The notes below the pieces were generated by a model that was not told where the DNA came from, searched no databases, and saw nothing but the letters and a program-made list of their open reading frames with translations. The translations under genes were made by a program, and so were the position numbers. A stretch of DNA of 64,000 bases, taken from assembly GCA_034509425.1 (NCBI GenBank), contig JAVTVJ010000049.1, positions 2,812,001 to 2,876,000 of the forward strand. Reading direction: 5' to 3'. Positions 13,722-25,744 of this stretch are shown here, piece after piece (positions within the stretch are counted from its first letter, which is position 1; each line of letters begins with the position of its first letter). Source of the DNA: Eopsaltria australis. Its lineage: Eukaryota; Chordata; Aves; Passeriformes; Petroicidae.

Positions 13722-15005
13722 GCATCTTGAGGATATATGTGTATCTGAAGACAAAAGAGGGTAGGAAGCAGCAAAGAGCACCATGGAAACTGATACAACA
13801 GAAAGAGTCAGGGGCTCAAGCCTGATTGCTTCCTTATTAACTTAACACAGATAATACCAGAAATATGTTTTACATCGAACACTGACTGAAATTTTCTCTA
13901 CTAACAGCTTGAAGCTTCTATCTTTATCAATTCATACTGTGCTCAGAGCAACACGATTTCACACATAATTCTGTGGGAAACTGCTTTTTCCAACACCTGC
14001 AACTGTTAGCTTCAACTGATGATTTAAACAATCCCCAAAATCCAACAAAAAAATTTCAGCTTTTGTCAGAGAGAGTTTTTTGGTTTGTTATTGTGCTCGT
14101 TAAGAAGAATGGAGAAAAAAAAAAACCAAAACTTTCCTAAGACCACAGCCAGGGTACTCTTTGGCTCCACCCACACAGAAACCAAGACACTTTACAGCAG
14201 AAGGCAACCAATGATTCTCCTGGCTCCTATTACACCTAAGTTTCCTTCCAACCCTCAGGAGGATGGAGACTGTGGAGTGGGAAGGCTAATACACAGTCAG
14301 GTCTTATCCCAAGGCTGCACCATAACTTAGCTATTACAAAACTAGATATACATTAAAATAAAAGAAGGTGATCCAGAGACAAAACATTCTAAAGTCTTAT
14401 CTTTTAAAACTTCTAAGCCAATTAGTTTTAATAAAACTTTGTGATTTGTTGGTTTCATTGTTGAGACTTCATGGAAAACTGGAAACTTGGGAGATTTCCC
14501 AGAGAATTAGCTGTTAAAAGTAGTATCAGCTGCCTTTTTCTTTCCTGATTGAACAGAGAATATACCTTCAGAGACTCAGCTAGCTACATGTGTTAGTAAC
14601 CAAGAGTAAGATTCAGGAGTAAGGCTCTGTGTTGTATCAGTAGTGGCCTTATATGCAACAAAAAGTCTGGCCAGCTATCTACTCTCCTGAGTGCTCATCA
14701 GGAAATAGAGTATGGCAATGTAGGGTACATCTGTTCACCTTCACAGAATGGAGAAACCTGCCAGAACTCATCATAAATTCTGCTCAAGAAGTGAGGCTCA
14801 CAAAACAGTCAGGGGGAGACAATAGGAGCCCAGAACAGCACCTTTGGGAGGTGGCACATGTCAAACAAAGTGAAACAGATTTAAGCAAGGATTACTAAAC
14901 TTGCTTGCGCATTAAAGTAGTCCCTCAAAACATTTTAAGAAGCTGCATGTACTTTTTGCTTCTGCTAGAATTAATTCTGGCAAAATCCTAGAGAGCCATA
15001 ATCAG

Positions 15006-15617
15006 TGACCTGGTTTCAGCTGGGATAGAGTTAACTTTCTTCCTCGTAGCTGGCACAGTGCTGTACTTTTGATTTATTATGAAAATAATGTTGATGTTTT
15101 AACTGATGTTAATTAATTTAATTTACCAATAATGTTTTAATTGTTGCTCAGCAGTGTTTACACAGAGTCAAAGCCTTTTCTGCTCCTCACCCCACGAGTG
15201 AGGTGGCTGGGGCTGCTCAAGAAGCTGGGAGGGGAGCAGTGGGGACAGCTGACCCTCACTGACCAAAGAAATATCCCATACAGTATGACATCATGCTCAG
15301 CATATACACTAAGGGAAAAACTGACCCAAGGCTGCTGCTCAGGAGCTTTCTGGCAACCAGGTGCATTGTGTATCACTTGCTTTCTATATTCTAATTCTTT
15401 CATCTTGCTCATTATTACTATCATGACCATCATTATTATTATTATTTCCCCATCCTTTTCTGACCTTTTAAATTGTACTCAACCCACAAATTTTACCTTC
15501 TCCCCCACCCCAATTCTCTTCTCTGTCCCACTACAGGACTGGGGGGACAAAGCAGACTGGGGAGAGGCAGCAAGTGGCTGTGTGGTGTTTAGCTGCCTCC
15601 CAGGTTAAATCACAGCA
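15006..15617 (+). mobile_element. Solo LTR of a bird ERVL-type retrovirus
   Basis: This is one 612-bp long terminal repeat. It starts TGACCTGG and ends CACAGCA, giving the canonical TG...CA termini. It is flanked by a perfect 5-bp duplication ATCAG (15,001-15,005 and 15,618-15,622), which fixes both borders. A 5-bp duplication fits class III (ERVL-like) integrases; ERV1 and ERVK usually give 4 and 6 bp. Sequence blocks resemble a common bird LTR type: the TTTCAGCTGGGATAGAGTTA start, the CTGACCAAAGAAATATCCC block, a decayed TATA region after ATGCTCAGC, and a C-rich U5 ending in GGTTAAATCACA. No internal region or second LTR is present, so the provirus was lost by LTR-LTR recombination. The intact duplication suggests a moderately young insertion. 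A 155-codon open frame lies inside it but is incidental. The family assignment is from recognition, not search. Confidence 0.92.
15432..15447 (+). repeat. (ATT)n microsatellite inside the LTR
   Basis: About five ATT units lie in the 3' part of the solo LTR. It is probably an internal expansion within the element and might be length-variable between individuals. Confidence 0.85.
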
Positions 15618-16779
15618 ATCAGAAATTACTAGAAAACCTGTCCTACCAAAGGATACATCCTATTGTACAGGCAAACAAGTTGGAAAAGAGAAAGAGACCA
15701 TATAATACTTTTTAAAATATTATGACAAATAAGTAATGTAAATTTTCTGTGCTGTACTGTACAGATATACTAGAGAATGGCAGGGTGGAAGACTGATAAA
15801 ATATCTCCTTTTCTCAACTTGAAATTCAGCAAAGCAAACAAACAAACAGTCCAGCAAAGAGAGAGAATTCTATCCTGATACTTATGCAATAAATGTTAGA
15901 GCACTGCACACCCAACTCCATTGTATTACCCATCTCAACAATACAGAATACTGAATCATCACATTTCACAGACTTTTCTATCACACAGGAACAGAATTAG
16001 GAGGAGAGATTTTATTTTTTGTTGTTTCTAAAGCCAATTCCAACATTGGCCATTCTCCCACTGTCAATACAAAACATTGCTAATACTATACCTCCCTATA
16101 AAAGCAGGAAAAAATCCAAATCAAAACCACAAGTTGTACAGCTGTCATAGATGCACTCTTTTGAAATCTTCATGGAGAAAATAGTAGGAAAAAGTCCACA
16201 GTAATAATTTCACTCCATCAGAGCAGAAAGAGGGTTTACATTATAAAAACAAATCAAATCCCTCCTCTGTATGCAGGAACATTGTGTGAAACTATCATTT
16301 TCCAAATCTCATACAATTCTCTGTCTAACTCTCCCATTCTGTGGTCACACAGCTCTAGACACACAGCCCTGTACTGTTTGCTCTCCATCTAACAAAACAG
16401 AAACAAAAGCTGTGACAAACGGTTTACAAAGTACCTGTCTTCTGTCTCAGTCAAAACTAAGGAAATCCTGCTGCTCCAAATGGATCAGAAAGAGGATTTG
16501 TGCCCAGCTCTAGGAACACTGACCTCTCATGGCATTATTACAGCACTGAAACACAGAGAAGACATCTGACACTGGCAGATCTGGACTACGCTTTCTGAGA
16601 TGAACCTGCAAAATGAGGAGTTTCAAGTACTTATTTTGCTCTTAATTTAGCTTCACAACTTGGTTCACATATTACTGAAACTCAGTCTAGACTAGAATAC
16701 ACTGTCAGTCATATCAACATTGTATTTTTCTGTATTAACTGACAAGATAATTTGCTACAAAAATACCTGACACTCAAAC

Positions 16780-16802
16780 AAAAAAAAAAAAAAAAAAAAA
16801 AA
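16780..16802 (+). repeat. Poly(A) run of 23
   Basis: Twenty-three uninterrupted A follow CACTCAAAC. This could be a retroposition tail or slippage. I see no retrocopy body upstream and no target duplication. Confidence 0.9.
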
Positions 16803-19506
16803 TGCTGTGGCTTCAATTATAGCACACAACACTGCAAAACACTGTCATAAAAAGGCTAAAGAGATGTTTAAGGAGGAACAAAATTAGAATATGAAGTCAA
16901 CCTACAATTACCACAACACATTTTCGTATGTATTTTCACCCCAGAACACACTATAGGGGGAAAATATATCCATAATACGCATATTTTTAAAAATGCATTA
17001 AAATGTCACTGCCTTTCAAATTATTTCAAACCATCCTGCAAGTTCCAATAATGTTCTGAAAATTGAAACGTTCTTAAATTGTATTTAAGACAGGAAAATG
17101 AATATTTTTATACAAGTTTCCTCAAACCAAGAAAAGCATTTGGGTTTTCAGGATATGAGAAATTGAAAGCATTTTAAAGCCTGGATTGTTACTGAAACCT
17201 CTAAGCAACCTGATCTGGCACAAATCACATGACCAAGATATTATTCTCTTATTTTCCCACATCCGCTCTGTATATCATATATGATTATTTTTATCTCGAA
17301 AATCTCATTTTTTCCATGGTAATTTCCTTCTGTATTATTCCTATTGAGCTAAGAACAAAATATATGTAGTGAGTGACCTTGAAAGTGCTGTGCAGTCACT
17401 CTAGTCATACAGTCCTCAGACTTTACATAAACTTTCCTTTACATAACCCATAATTTCACTCAATTTGGGTGCATAACATTCTCCATACACTTTTTTCCTC
17501 CCCCTGACTATAACATTAATTGGTCTAAAGCCTCACTTGCAGCTGAGGCTTCAAATATCATTATCTCTAATGGTACTAATCAGATTTTTAATGCAATAGT
17601 ATATGTACTTAATTTACTGCAAAAACCACGTGATTGAAGTGTTGTGATTATACTTTTGTTTAAAGTTTTCCTACTTTCCTTTCCAAGCTGGAGAATGCTT
17701 TTTCAGACACAAGATTAAGGTAAAGTTACAATGATTTTCTTCTGTCACTGTCATCTCAACCTACTCAGTATTTCCTGATCCGATTGCATAACTGGTTAGA
17801 AAAACAGATGGCCCAAGTTTAGAAATACTGCTCAAAAGGCATATATTTAGATGTGCCATTCATTATGTGGAAGGCATACTTCCACCCACCCGCACATATA
17901 TTCAGCAACATATCTTCCCAGCAACATTACGAATATGAGAAACAGAATGAAGCACTGATAGAAGCATTTTTAATCAAGCAGAACAGACAGATGTATTATT
18001 TTTTTAATTTCCTCGAGATGCATTATATTACATGGAGAAAATACTAAGCCAGAGGAAAGATCTTTGCTACCCTACCTCTGTCCACAGTAGCTCTCTTCTG
18101 CAGCAATCTGCAGCAGCAAATCTCTGTCTGGCATGAGAAAATGCTGGCTGGAGAGGGATGCCCTACCCAAGAAAAGAAATGGCACCAGAAATGCGGGAGC
18201 CACCTGCTTAAAGGGCTAATTCAGCCTTTTCAAACCTCTGTGGGTTTTGCTTTCTGTTCAAGAGTCCTCAGGGAATCAGACAGTCAGTTTACTTTGGATC
18301 ATTACACAAGGGGAAAGGCCACCAAAAATTTAATGCAAACTCTTCCCTTGGAAGACTGGGATTAAGATCCTCCAAGAGACTGGGAAATTAGGACAAAATA
18401 GATTGATTCTTGATGATCACTGTGATAAGTAAACATGTTGATTTAAAATGTGCTTGATAAGGCTTAACAAGATAAGCACTTGGGTATGAGAAATAAAAAA
18501 AACAAACTGTACAGTTCTGAACTAATTTCTTTTGCTAGAGTTTTGGTAAAAATAAGGTGAATTGCTTGAGAGAAATTAAAAGTGAGAAAAGAATAATTAG
18601 ACATAATTAAGATCTCATTATCTTATCAAGGCCCTCTGAATTATAACAAAAAATTTCAGAATTGTGTAACACAAATCTCCCGTTGTGCCTGCCAAAATAC
18701 TCCAGAAGAAATGCTTGGAGAATACTTTGGAGTATCTCCAAAGCACTACCAATTAACACCAAACAGCTAAAATGAACAGTTTCAGTAAGGTTACCATTTT
18801 CCACTTGTGGTGTATTTTCCATGAAAGCTTCTCAGAGTATTTTGCAAACAGCCATATATTTTTGAAGTAGTTCTTATACGTTCACTGTGCTCCTTTCCAG
18901 TTAGTGCTGCTGACCAGTAAGAGCAATTACTAAAGAGAAAAAAGTCCTGCACTCTAAGGCTTACATTCAAAAGCAAAACATATATTAATGCTTACAAGCT
19001 CAGCTTAGCATCATACTTTAATGCTGCCATAATGTTCTTAAGAACACAAATTTCCTTTTGAAATCATGCAATTTATTTCTAAATTTTCTGAAACCAGAAA
19101 AAGGATATTTTCTAGAATTAATCAAGGTCTAATACAGAGACAAGAGTGACACTTTCCTTCAGATGTCTTTTCTGGCATTCATTTAATGCCTTTTTTTAGT
19201 TTTTGATTCTAGTATTTTTCCCCCCATTTTTAACAAAACAAATCAACATTTAATCAAACATTTCAGCATTATCAACCAACACATTACATCAAAGTAAGAT
19301 CTTAAAACAAATTTTTCCTTCATCCCAACCAGTAAAAAGCCTTTGAGAAGAGCCTTGAACTTCCTTGGTTAAAAATTCTGCTTTTATTCCCATTTAAGGC
19401 CCAGCTCTCCCTGTGGAAACAGGACTTAACTACTGAGAGTTCTGATATTTGCATCTGATATACCTGCAAAGTTTCTGAGCCTCCTTCAAAGCTGGGGTCA
19501 CTGAAG

Positions 19507-19528
19507 AAAAAAAAAAAAAAAAAAAAAA
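19507..19528 (+). repeat. Poly(A) run of 22 with A/C-rich edge
   Basis: Twenty-two A are followed by GAAAACCAAAAAACAAAACC. The decaying A/C edge matches the other low-complexity tracts in the window. No recognisable retroposon precedes it. Confidence 0.9.
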
Positions 19529-21665
19529 GAAAACCAAAAAACAAAACCAGCTGATGTGTGATGACTTTATTGCAGTCAAAGGCTGTTTTCAGAGGAATGC
19601 AGAGCTCGGGTGCAGACTGATAGCCCTGTCAGCTTTCTACATGAGTAAACAATTCAGCACCCTGCCAAGTGACACAGTGGCTACAGGTCCCTAGCCTTCC
19701 CTGTAAGATTTCTATTAATTAGCAGGGAATAATCTGGCAATATGTTGTGCTCCTTGCTGTTTTTCTCAGATCCTCCACAAAAATGGAGATCCAATACCCT
19801 GAATTGTCTCTTTTTTTAAATCTTTCTGTCTTCTTTAAAGACCACCCAACATTTTCCAGGAAACTACAAAGCAGATACTGTATCTTAATAGGAAATAATT
19901 ATGGCAGTTAGACAATTTATTTCTCCACAGGAAAAGTGAGGTCTGGGACAAGCCTAGTCTGCAATGGTCTGTTTCAACAAGAGAAATGGACCAGCAAAAT
20001 AATACAAATCGACTTCATACTACTGTTTAGCAGCCTTGCGAAATTGCTGTACCCCTGCGTATGCTCTTTACAAAAGAGAAAGAAAAAAATTTGATAAAAG
20101 ACAGCACATTAATTATTTCTTTTCCACTTCTCTGCACTTGCTAGTTACAAAGAAATTGATAACGCTTCAGTAAAATTCACCACAATATCTCACATTAACA
20201 TATCAATATGATATACTTGTATCACCAGACAAAAATACAACGTTCCTCATCTGCGTTCTATTCCTTGTTTGCTTATAAATTAAGTTATTCTCACTAGTAA
20301 TTAAATGGAACACACACATAAAATATAATTAGATATAGATTTTTTTTTTTTACTCACAAAGCTGTAGTGAGATGCACAAGCTCAAAGAAAACTAATTTCA
20401 AGCATTCCCATGTAAAATTGCTTCCCATTCTCAGTATATAGAGGGTTTTTTCTTTTTTTCTCATTTAAAATCAGAGTTAAGAGAGAAGATATTGAAAAGA
20501 TATCAAAGACTAAGTCACAAATAAATAAAATACATTCAAAAGGAAAAATAAGCATTAATATCAATACAGGGAAATAAATTAAATTTTATTTACCTTGAGA
20601 CCAGAGTCCGTCAGAAATTTTTTGATACTATTTCCTAACTGACTAGGAAAAAATATTTGCCAAAATGTATTGATTCGATGAAACTCCCCCTTAGAAACAG
20701 GTTTTTTTTCTTCAGGGAAAATATTCTGGTAAAAATCAGGGTAGGAAATTCTTAGGTTTCCACATAGGAATGCAAGTTTCATCACATCACTGGTGAAGGT
20801 TATAATCACATAGCCAGTAATGACCCTTCAAAGGTAATTCCTAAAACATTATTGGGAGAATAAAACTGCTGTTTATTAAATAATCAGTTGGCTAAGAAGT
20901 AGACCACCCCCCAAAAGCAGTGTTAGTAATAATCAGCAGGATCACATGGATGTGGAAGACATTACATTTTAGGTTAACACAAATTGAGCAGCTTCAGATG
21001 GAAACACTAAGAAAACACTTTCAGAGAACATCAGTAATTTGGTATTGAAGCCCCTTGTCAGAGATATGAGGGACTCTGTAGAGCCTTTGCCATGACAATG
21101 TCAGATGATATCTTAACTAATTTCTGTCATCTCAAGGAGTTACCACAGTGACAGTTTCCATCTGGCCTAAAGGTGCTCTTAAAAGAGCTTAAAAAATATT
21201 GACTTCTCCTAAGACAGTATGAAAACCAAAGAAAAGTCAATCTCAAAAATCTTCAACTGTCTCTGGCAAAGAAGACTTAGTTTTTAGCATGTTTTGCACT
21301 ACTACTTACATTGAAAATGTTATTCACAACTACTGTAGTGCAAAAAGAAAAATTACTAATTAGGTTAGGGCTCATTTTATGTGGTTAGGATAAGCTGTGT
21401 ATTTCTCTTTTTATATGCTTATATTCACTGTAAAAGCAAGCTGCTTCTATTCATTGGTAGCATTGTGTTTAACATTGTGCATTTGAAATGCTCTAGTAAA
21501 TACAAAAGTGATAGTGAATAAAGAGGAAAAATATTTAGTACTCCAATCTGAGAAATAGAACTTGCTATTGTAAGTAAAATATTGATTGCTTAAGCCAACA
21601 ATTGCTTCATAATTCAAATGTAATCACCAAAAAACCTTTTTTGAAAAAAAATTAATTTTTTTTTC

Positions 21666-22131
21666 TGCTCTCTGATTTAACCCCAGATGGGAATTTACGC
21701 ACAGCACACTCACTTCCCCCCATGATGGGGGGAAAGAGAATTAAAGGGCAAGATTTAGAAGCCTCAGGTGTTGAAAAGTTCAATAATTAGGGGTCAAGAA
21801 AAAAAAGAAAAACAATTGTTGACTGCCATTTGACTGCTGCCCAGACAGTCCCTAAGCTGTGGCCCACAGCCAACTTTCCCTGTCTTTATATATGTTGAGC
21901 ATAGCTCCTAAAGGTATGGGACATCCCTTTGGTCAGTTGGGGTTGGCTCTCCCAGCTGTGTCACCTCCCAACATCTTATGCAGCTGCAGCCTGCTTGCTG
22001 GTGGGGGGATGAAAAGCAGGAAAGGCAGTAACTAAAACACCTCCTATCAACCCTCGATTCAGCATGAATCCAAAACTGAGCTCATACCAGCTACAGTGAG
22101 AAAATTAATTGTATCCCAGCCAAAAGAAGCA
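21666..22131 (-). mobile_element. Older solo LTR of the same type, reverse orientation
   Basis: Read on the minus strand this is an LTR related to the one at 15,006. It shares a 5' block resembling GGGATACAATTAATTTTCTC...TAGCTGG, then CTGACCAAAGGGATGTCCCA, ATGCTCAACATATATAAAG, a U5 block with ATGGGGGGAAGTGAG, and a 3' end GGGGTTAAATCA. The order and spacing match bird ERVL-like LTRs. Its termini have decayed: the expected CCTGGTTTCAGC start is reduced to a TTTTGGCTGGGATA-like block, and no convincing target duplication is visible. The borders are therefore approximate. It is about 466 bp, shorter and more diverged than the 15-kb copy, and no internal viral genes accompany it. I infer an older insertion. 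Confidence 0.85.
21884..21892 (-). promoter_or_regulatory. TATA box of the reverse LTR
   Basis: TATATAAAG on the minus strand follows ATGCTCAACA, the place where this LTR type carries its TATA element. Here the box is still intact, whereas in the 15-kb LTR the equivalent site (CATATACACTAA) is damaged. Whether this copy still drives transcription cannot be told from sequence. Confidence 0.5.
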
Positions 22132-25100
22132 CACTTGCAAACTATTGTTCATAAGCTTTTTTTTTTTAATAACATGTAATTCAGTATTTCTCCCTAAAGA
22201 GAGGTTAAAGAATTTTAAATTTAGGTCCCTGTTCAGAAAGTCATTAAGGCAAAACCAATAAATAGAGTTGCTTTCCTAAACTGGTACATCGAATTACCTA
22301 AAACATTATTCATTATTTTGTCTTCTCTGGCAAAAGCTTGTCTGAAAGAAATCTTATATTAACTCTTCAAAACTTTTGTAGCAATGAAAAATGGTTGAGT
22401 GGCAAAGGAAAATGTGGACTGAGAAATTATGATGACTGCAGCAGTGCCTTTCGTATGTTGCAGGAGTGCTGCTGAATGGCACTGAGCTCATCGTTCACCA
22501 TGGTTTCAGAGCTCTGACTGAGGGATAAGAGACTCACTCATGTGCTAGAAACAGTGTTTCTAGCTCTATTTCCAGAGTTTTTTCTGTAATAATAAATTAT
22601 TTTAATACAGTTCTCAGCTTGTCTACTGCTTTATCAATTGATAAGAATTTATGAATATTGTGTTATACACAATGCACACTAATTTGGTAACACCCAAAGA
22701 TGTTTGACTTAGCACATTAAATATATTCTTCTATCTTCTGAAAGGCCCAGCCTACAAAAGTTACAGGAGTTAATCTCAGGTTCAAAACAAAAGAACAAGT
22801 CTGCAAAAGGAAAATAATTATTTTGTAAAAAATAATTATAGTATAGCTGAAATCAGGAGATGCTCAAAGATTGCAGTAGATCTTACTTTGTGACTAACAC
22901 GAGGGTCTGAGATTTGCAATGGATGTTCTTTAGAGAAAGATGGTTCTGACAAGGACTCATATTTGGGGTATATGAATATGCAAAGTATCATCTACTTTGA
23001 TTTAAAATAGCAGTTTTTTAGAGGGGAAAAATAAAGAATGGTGTATGCCTTTTTTTTTTCCCTCTAAATGTGTGTCCCCATTCTGTCAAGTTTGGCTTAC
23101 AAAATTCTGCTGGATTCAAATTATATGTAGGTTACCAGTGAAATGAAGTTTACTGTTCTGAAAATTTGGGAGGGTAGGGAAGAAAGGCAAGGAGAAGAGG
23201 CAAAGTGAGGGAGTACAATTTCATTTCATCAAGTGACAGAGATAGAAAATGTTTACCTTCTTAAAGATCATGTCTTCACTTTTAGTGATGACATTGATCA
23301 CTATTTATGTGCCTCCCCTAATATCAAATCTCACATCTGTGGCATTTTGATAGCATCTTTGCTTTTCACCAACAGCATGAATTTACACAGCCCAATAAAA
23401 TGATGGACAATTTCTCTCATAGAATGTGTTTAGATAAAGCAGTTGACAAAGATATTAAAGATTGATTTATAATATTCACCTTCTAAAACACCATTTAGGA
23501 CTCTAAGTATGAGACTATAATTCCCAAGGTATAGCAATCAAGCAGTTCTTACAAACTTCAGTTGCTGACACTTCTAAAAATTATGATAGTCTATATAAGA
23601 GTGCAATAATGTGCTCAGGGACTAAAACACCCTAAACTCTGAGTGTTTCTTACACTGAAATTCACAACCATCTTTTCCTCATTTCAGGAGTCTAGCTGCC
23701 ACTGACTCATTCTGCAAAATTCAAGAAAGATTGAGTTTTCACAAAGGTTGGGGAAACTTGGATGTATTAGAAATATCTTGTGTTCCTTAAACATCCTTAC
23801 CAAAAATTATTCTAAATCACTGAAGGTTTATGTCAAATCCTTGTGTATTTTTACAAAATAAGAAAAGACATTCAGAAAAATTTTTTCAACATGTGAAGAA
23901 CCATTCATAAGATTCAATAGTGTTAAAAATAAACATGGTGAAAAAAACTGAGAGATGTTTCTGTGTTTCCATAGTTACCTTATTTTTTTTTGGTCAATGA
24001 TGCAGCACTGTAAAAAAAACATAAGGACTATCAAGGAAAGATGCTCTTCTGATAGCACATTCTCCTATTATTCTGCACGCCTGTTAAAGGAAATAACACT
24101 GCATAAAAGTTCTTTACAATAACTTCCAAAATAACAATTAGTTGCGAGCAACTTCCTCTTCACATGCTCTGTCATTTTCCCGTGCCGTGGCAAGTAATGG
24201 AGAGCAGCGGGCAGGCCCAGAAAAGGAATATGGACCCTGCACATCTTACACATAATAATCCATGTGACATTTTCCATTTCTGCTGTTCTCTAGAACCATT
24301 CTCAGTTTGAGATTCCGCATGGTTTGATGAACTGATGAGAGTTCCACTGCTTGCACTACCATTCTCTCTAAAGAGGGATGTTTACTCTATCAATGTTTTG
24401 TATGCCAAGACTTTGCCCCCTACCCACGACTGATCAGCTGTTCTGTAAAGCACACTGCCTCCTAGCTGGGTACAAGGAGTTGGTAACAGGAGAGGAGCAA
24501 AAAGACAGCTTTCTAAACACTGCCTTGTTCTTTTTTTTTTTTTTTTTTCTTACAGGGTTTTATCATTTATCATAGAAAGTTGTGTTTAAAGTCAGTAGCA
24601 AAAGCATCACTGACAGACAGAGAACACAGAAGCAGTTGGTCTTGCTGTTGGTCGCTGACTTCCACCCTGTATTCAAGATGGGGTGACCAGGGGAGCAACC
24701 AGCATCTATTCCATTCAGACCCTGGGCAGCCTTCACCCTTCAGTATTTTAAGACAGACCACTTTATCTAAGTAGAGAAGCACTCACAGACACCAGAGCTC
24801 AGTGATTTTGTAAGTGGTCTGTGTATGACTACATGATCACTTCTCAGCCTTGGGATGCGAGACTGACTTTAGTTATTAACCTAAAGTGGTACTGATAAAT
24901 TATGAATTGCCTTTCTGTAAGAGCAAACAGCCTTCTTTATTTTTGTAGTGGAACAAATCAGCCAGAGGGGCACCAAAAGAACCTTCTCTCTGTTGTATCA
25001 GCCAAGATTGGCCAACCTCCAGCTGGAGCATGTCTGACCATACAAAACTGGGCATGACAAGGATGGGATTTCAAGGGGTAATAATAACTCATGGGCCTCA

Positions 25101-25640
25101 AAACTGAGCATGTAAAATGACCCTGCCCATCATTACAAAATGATCTTCCCCTTCTTTATATACTAATGCAATACGGTGGGCATTAGTGCTTAATTCCTAC
25201 CACATGCCCTTCCAAATCAGGGATAGATAATTTAAAAAATTTTTGGTTTCTTTTTCAGATTTTGAATCTGTGGAAATAAAATATCTTTAAGTATTGTCTT
25301 CAAGTCATTCTAATCTGTCTGTTATCTTTGCTTTTTGCTATTCACCCTTTCCATTCTTGTGAAGACCTAGGTGACAATAACAATCTAGACTATCATAAAG
25401 GAGTGCTTGATGATCATCTAATCTAATGGATGTCTGTATAGACAAAGACTTGGCTGTTTTGTAAATTAAACCAGTATTTTTAGTTCATAAATTTCTGCTT
25501 TCAATTTTGAAAAACATTTTTCCTGAATAAAAAACATCAGCAATGGAGTAGAAGTTACCAAAAAAAAAATATTGCTTTCTTTTGAAATCTTGAAGGATAA
25601 AAATATCAGTTTCTAAACGTAAGAAGGAAAGGAGTAATTC
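22132..25640. other. Non-coding stretch, no gene seen
   Basis: No exon, RNA gene or clear transposon is visible. A T run of about 19 lies at 24,530-24,548. The interval 24,960-25,210 is less AT-rich and looks repeat-like (see findings), but I cannot name a family. At 24,838-24,853 the first 16 bases of U2 snRNA are matched at 14 positions; this is too short to call. Confidence 0.6.
24530..24548. repeat. Poly(T) run
   Basis: About 19 uninterrupted T. Read on the minus strand it would be a poly(A) run, but the sequence on its 5' side on that strand shows no recognisable retrocopy. Confidence 0.85.
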
Positions 25641-25646
25641 AGGGGG

Positions 25647-25739
25647 AAAAAAAAAAAAACAAAAAAAAAAAACAAACAACCAAAAATCACCAACAAAAAG
25701 CCCCAACCAAAACACAAAAAAAAAAAAAAAAAAAAAAAA
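25647..25739 (+). repeat. Complex poly(A) with C interruptions
   Basis: Three A runs, the last 24 A long (25,716-25,739), are separated by A/C-rich sequence. This is the largest low-complexity tract of the window. Open frames on the opposite strand here encode F-rich strings and are artefacts of the tract. Confidence 0.9.
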
Positions 25740-25744
25740 GTCTT

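Larger units (their letters stand above)
10226..15000. other. Non-coding stretch, no gene seen
   Basis: No exon, RNA gene or transposon is recognisable. It contains a TA repeat with a T/G-rich tract (10,828-10,920), several A/C-rich tracts and a CT-rich run near 13,700. Short open frames at 13,489-13,764 and 14,653-14,898 resemble no family I know and have no splice-site support. Confidence 0.65.
15623..21665. other. Non-coding stretch between two LTRs
   Basis: No coding exon, RNA gene or further transposon is recognisable. Two long A runs are listed separately. Sequence at about 18,060-18,370 has a more balanced composition and an open frame of 74 codons, without recognisable domain or splice borders. 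The rest is AT-rich. Confidence 0.65.

Noticed and set aside
15141..15608. 155-codon open frame, the longest of the window
   Set aside because: It lies wholly inside the solo LTR at 15,006-15,617, has an I-rich run from the ATT microsatellite and shows no domain. LTRs of this type do not encode it.
16093..16105. TATAAAAGC word as a promoter
   Set aside because: No GC-balanced context, gene or LTR accompanies it; such words are expected in AT-rich DNA.
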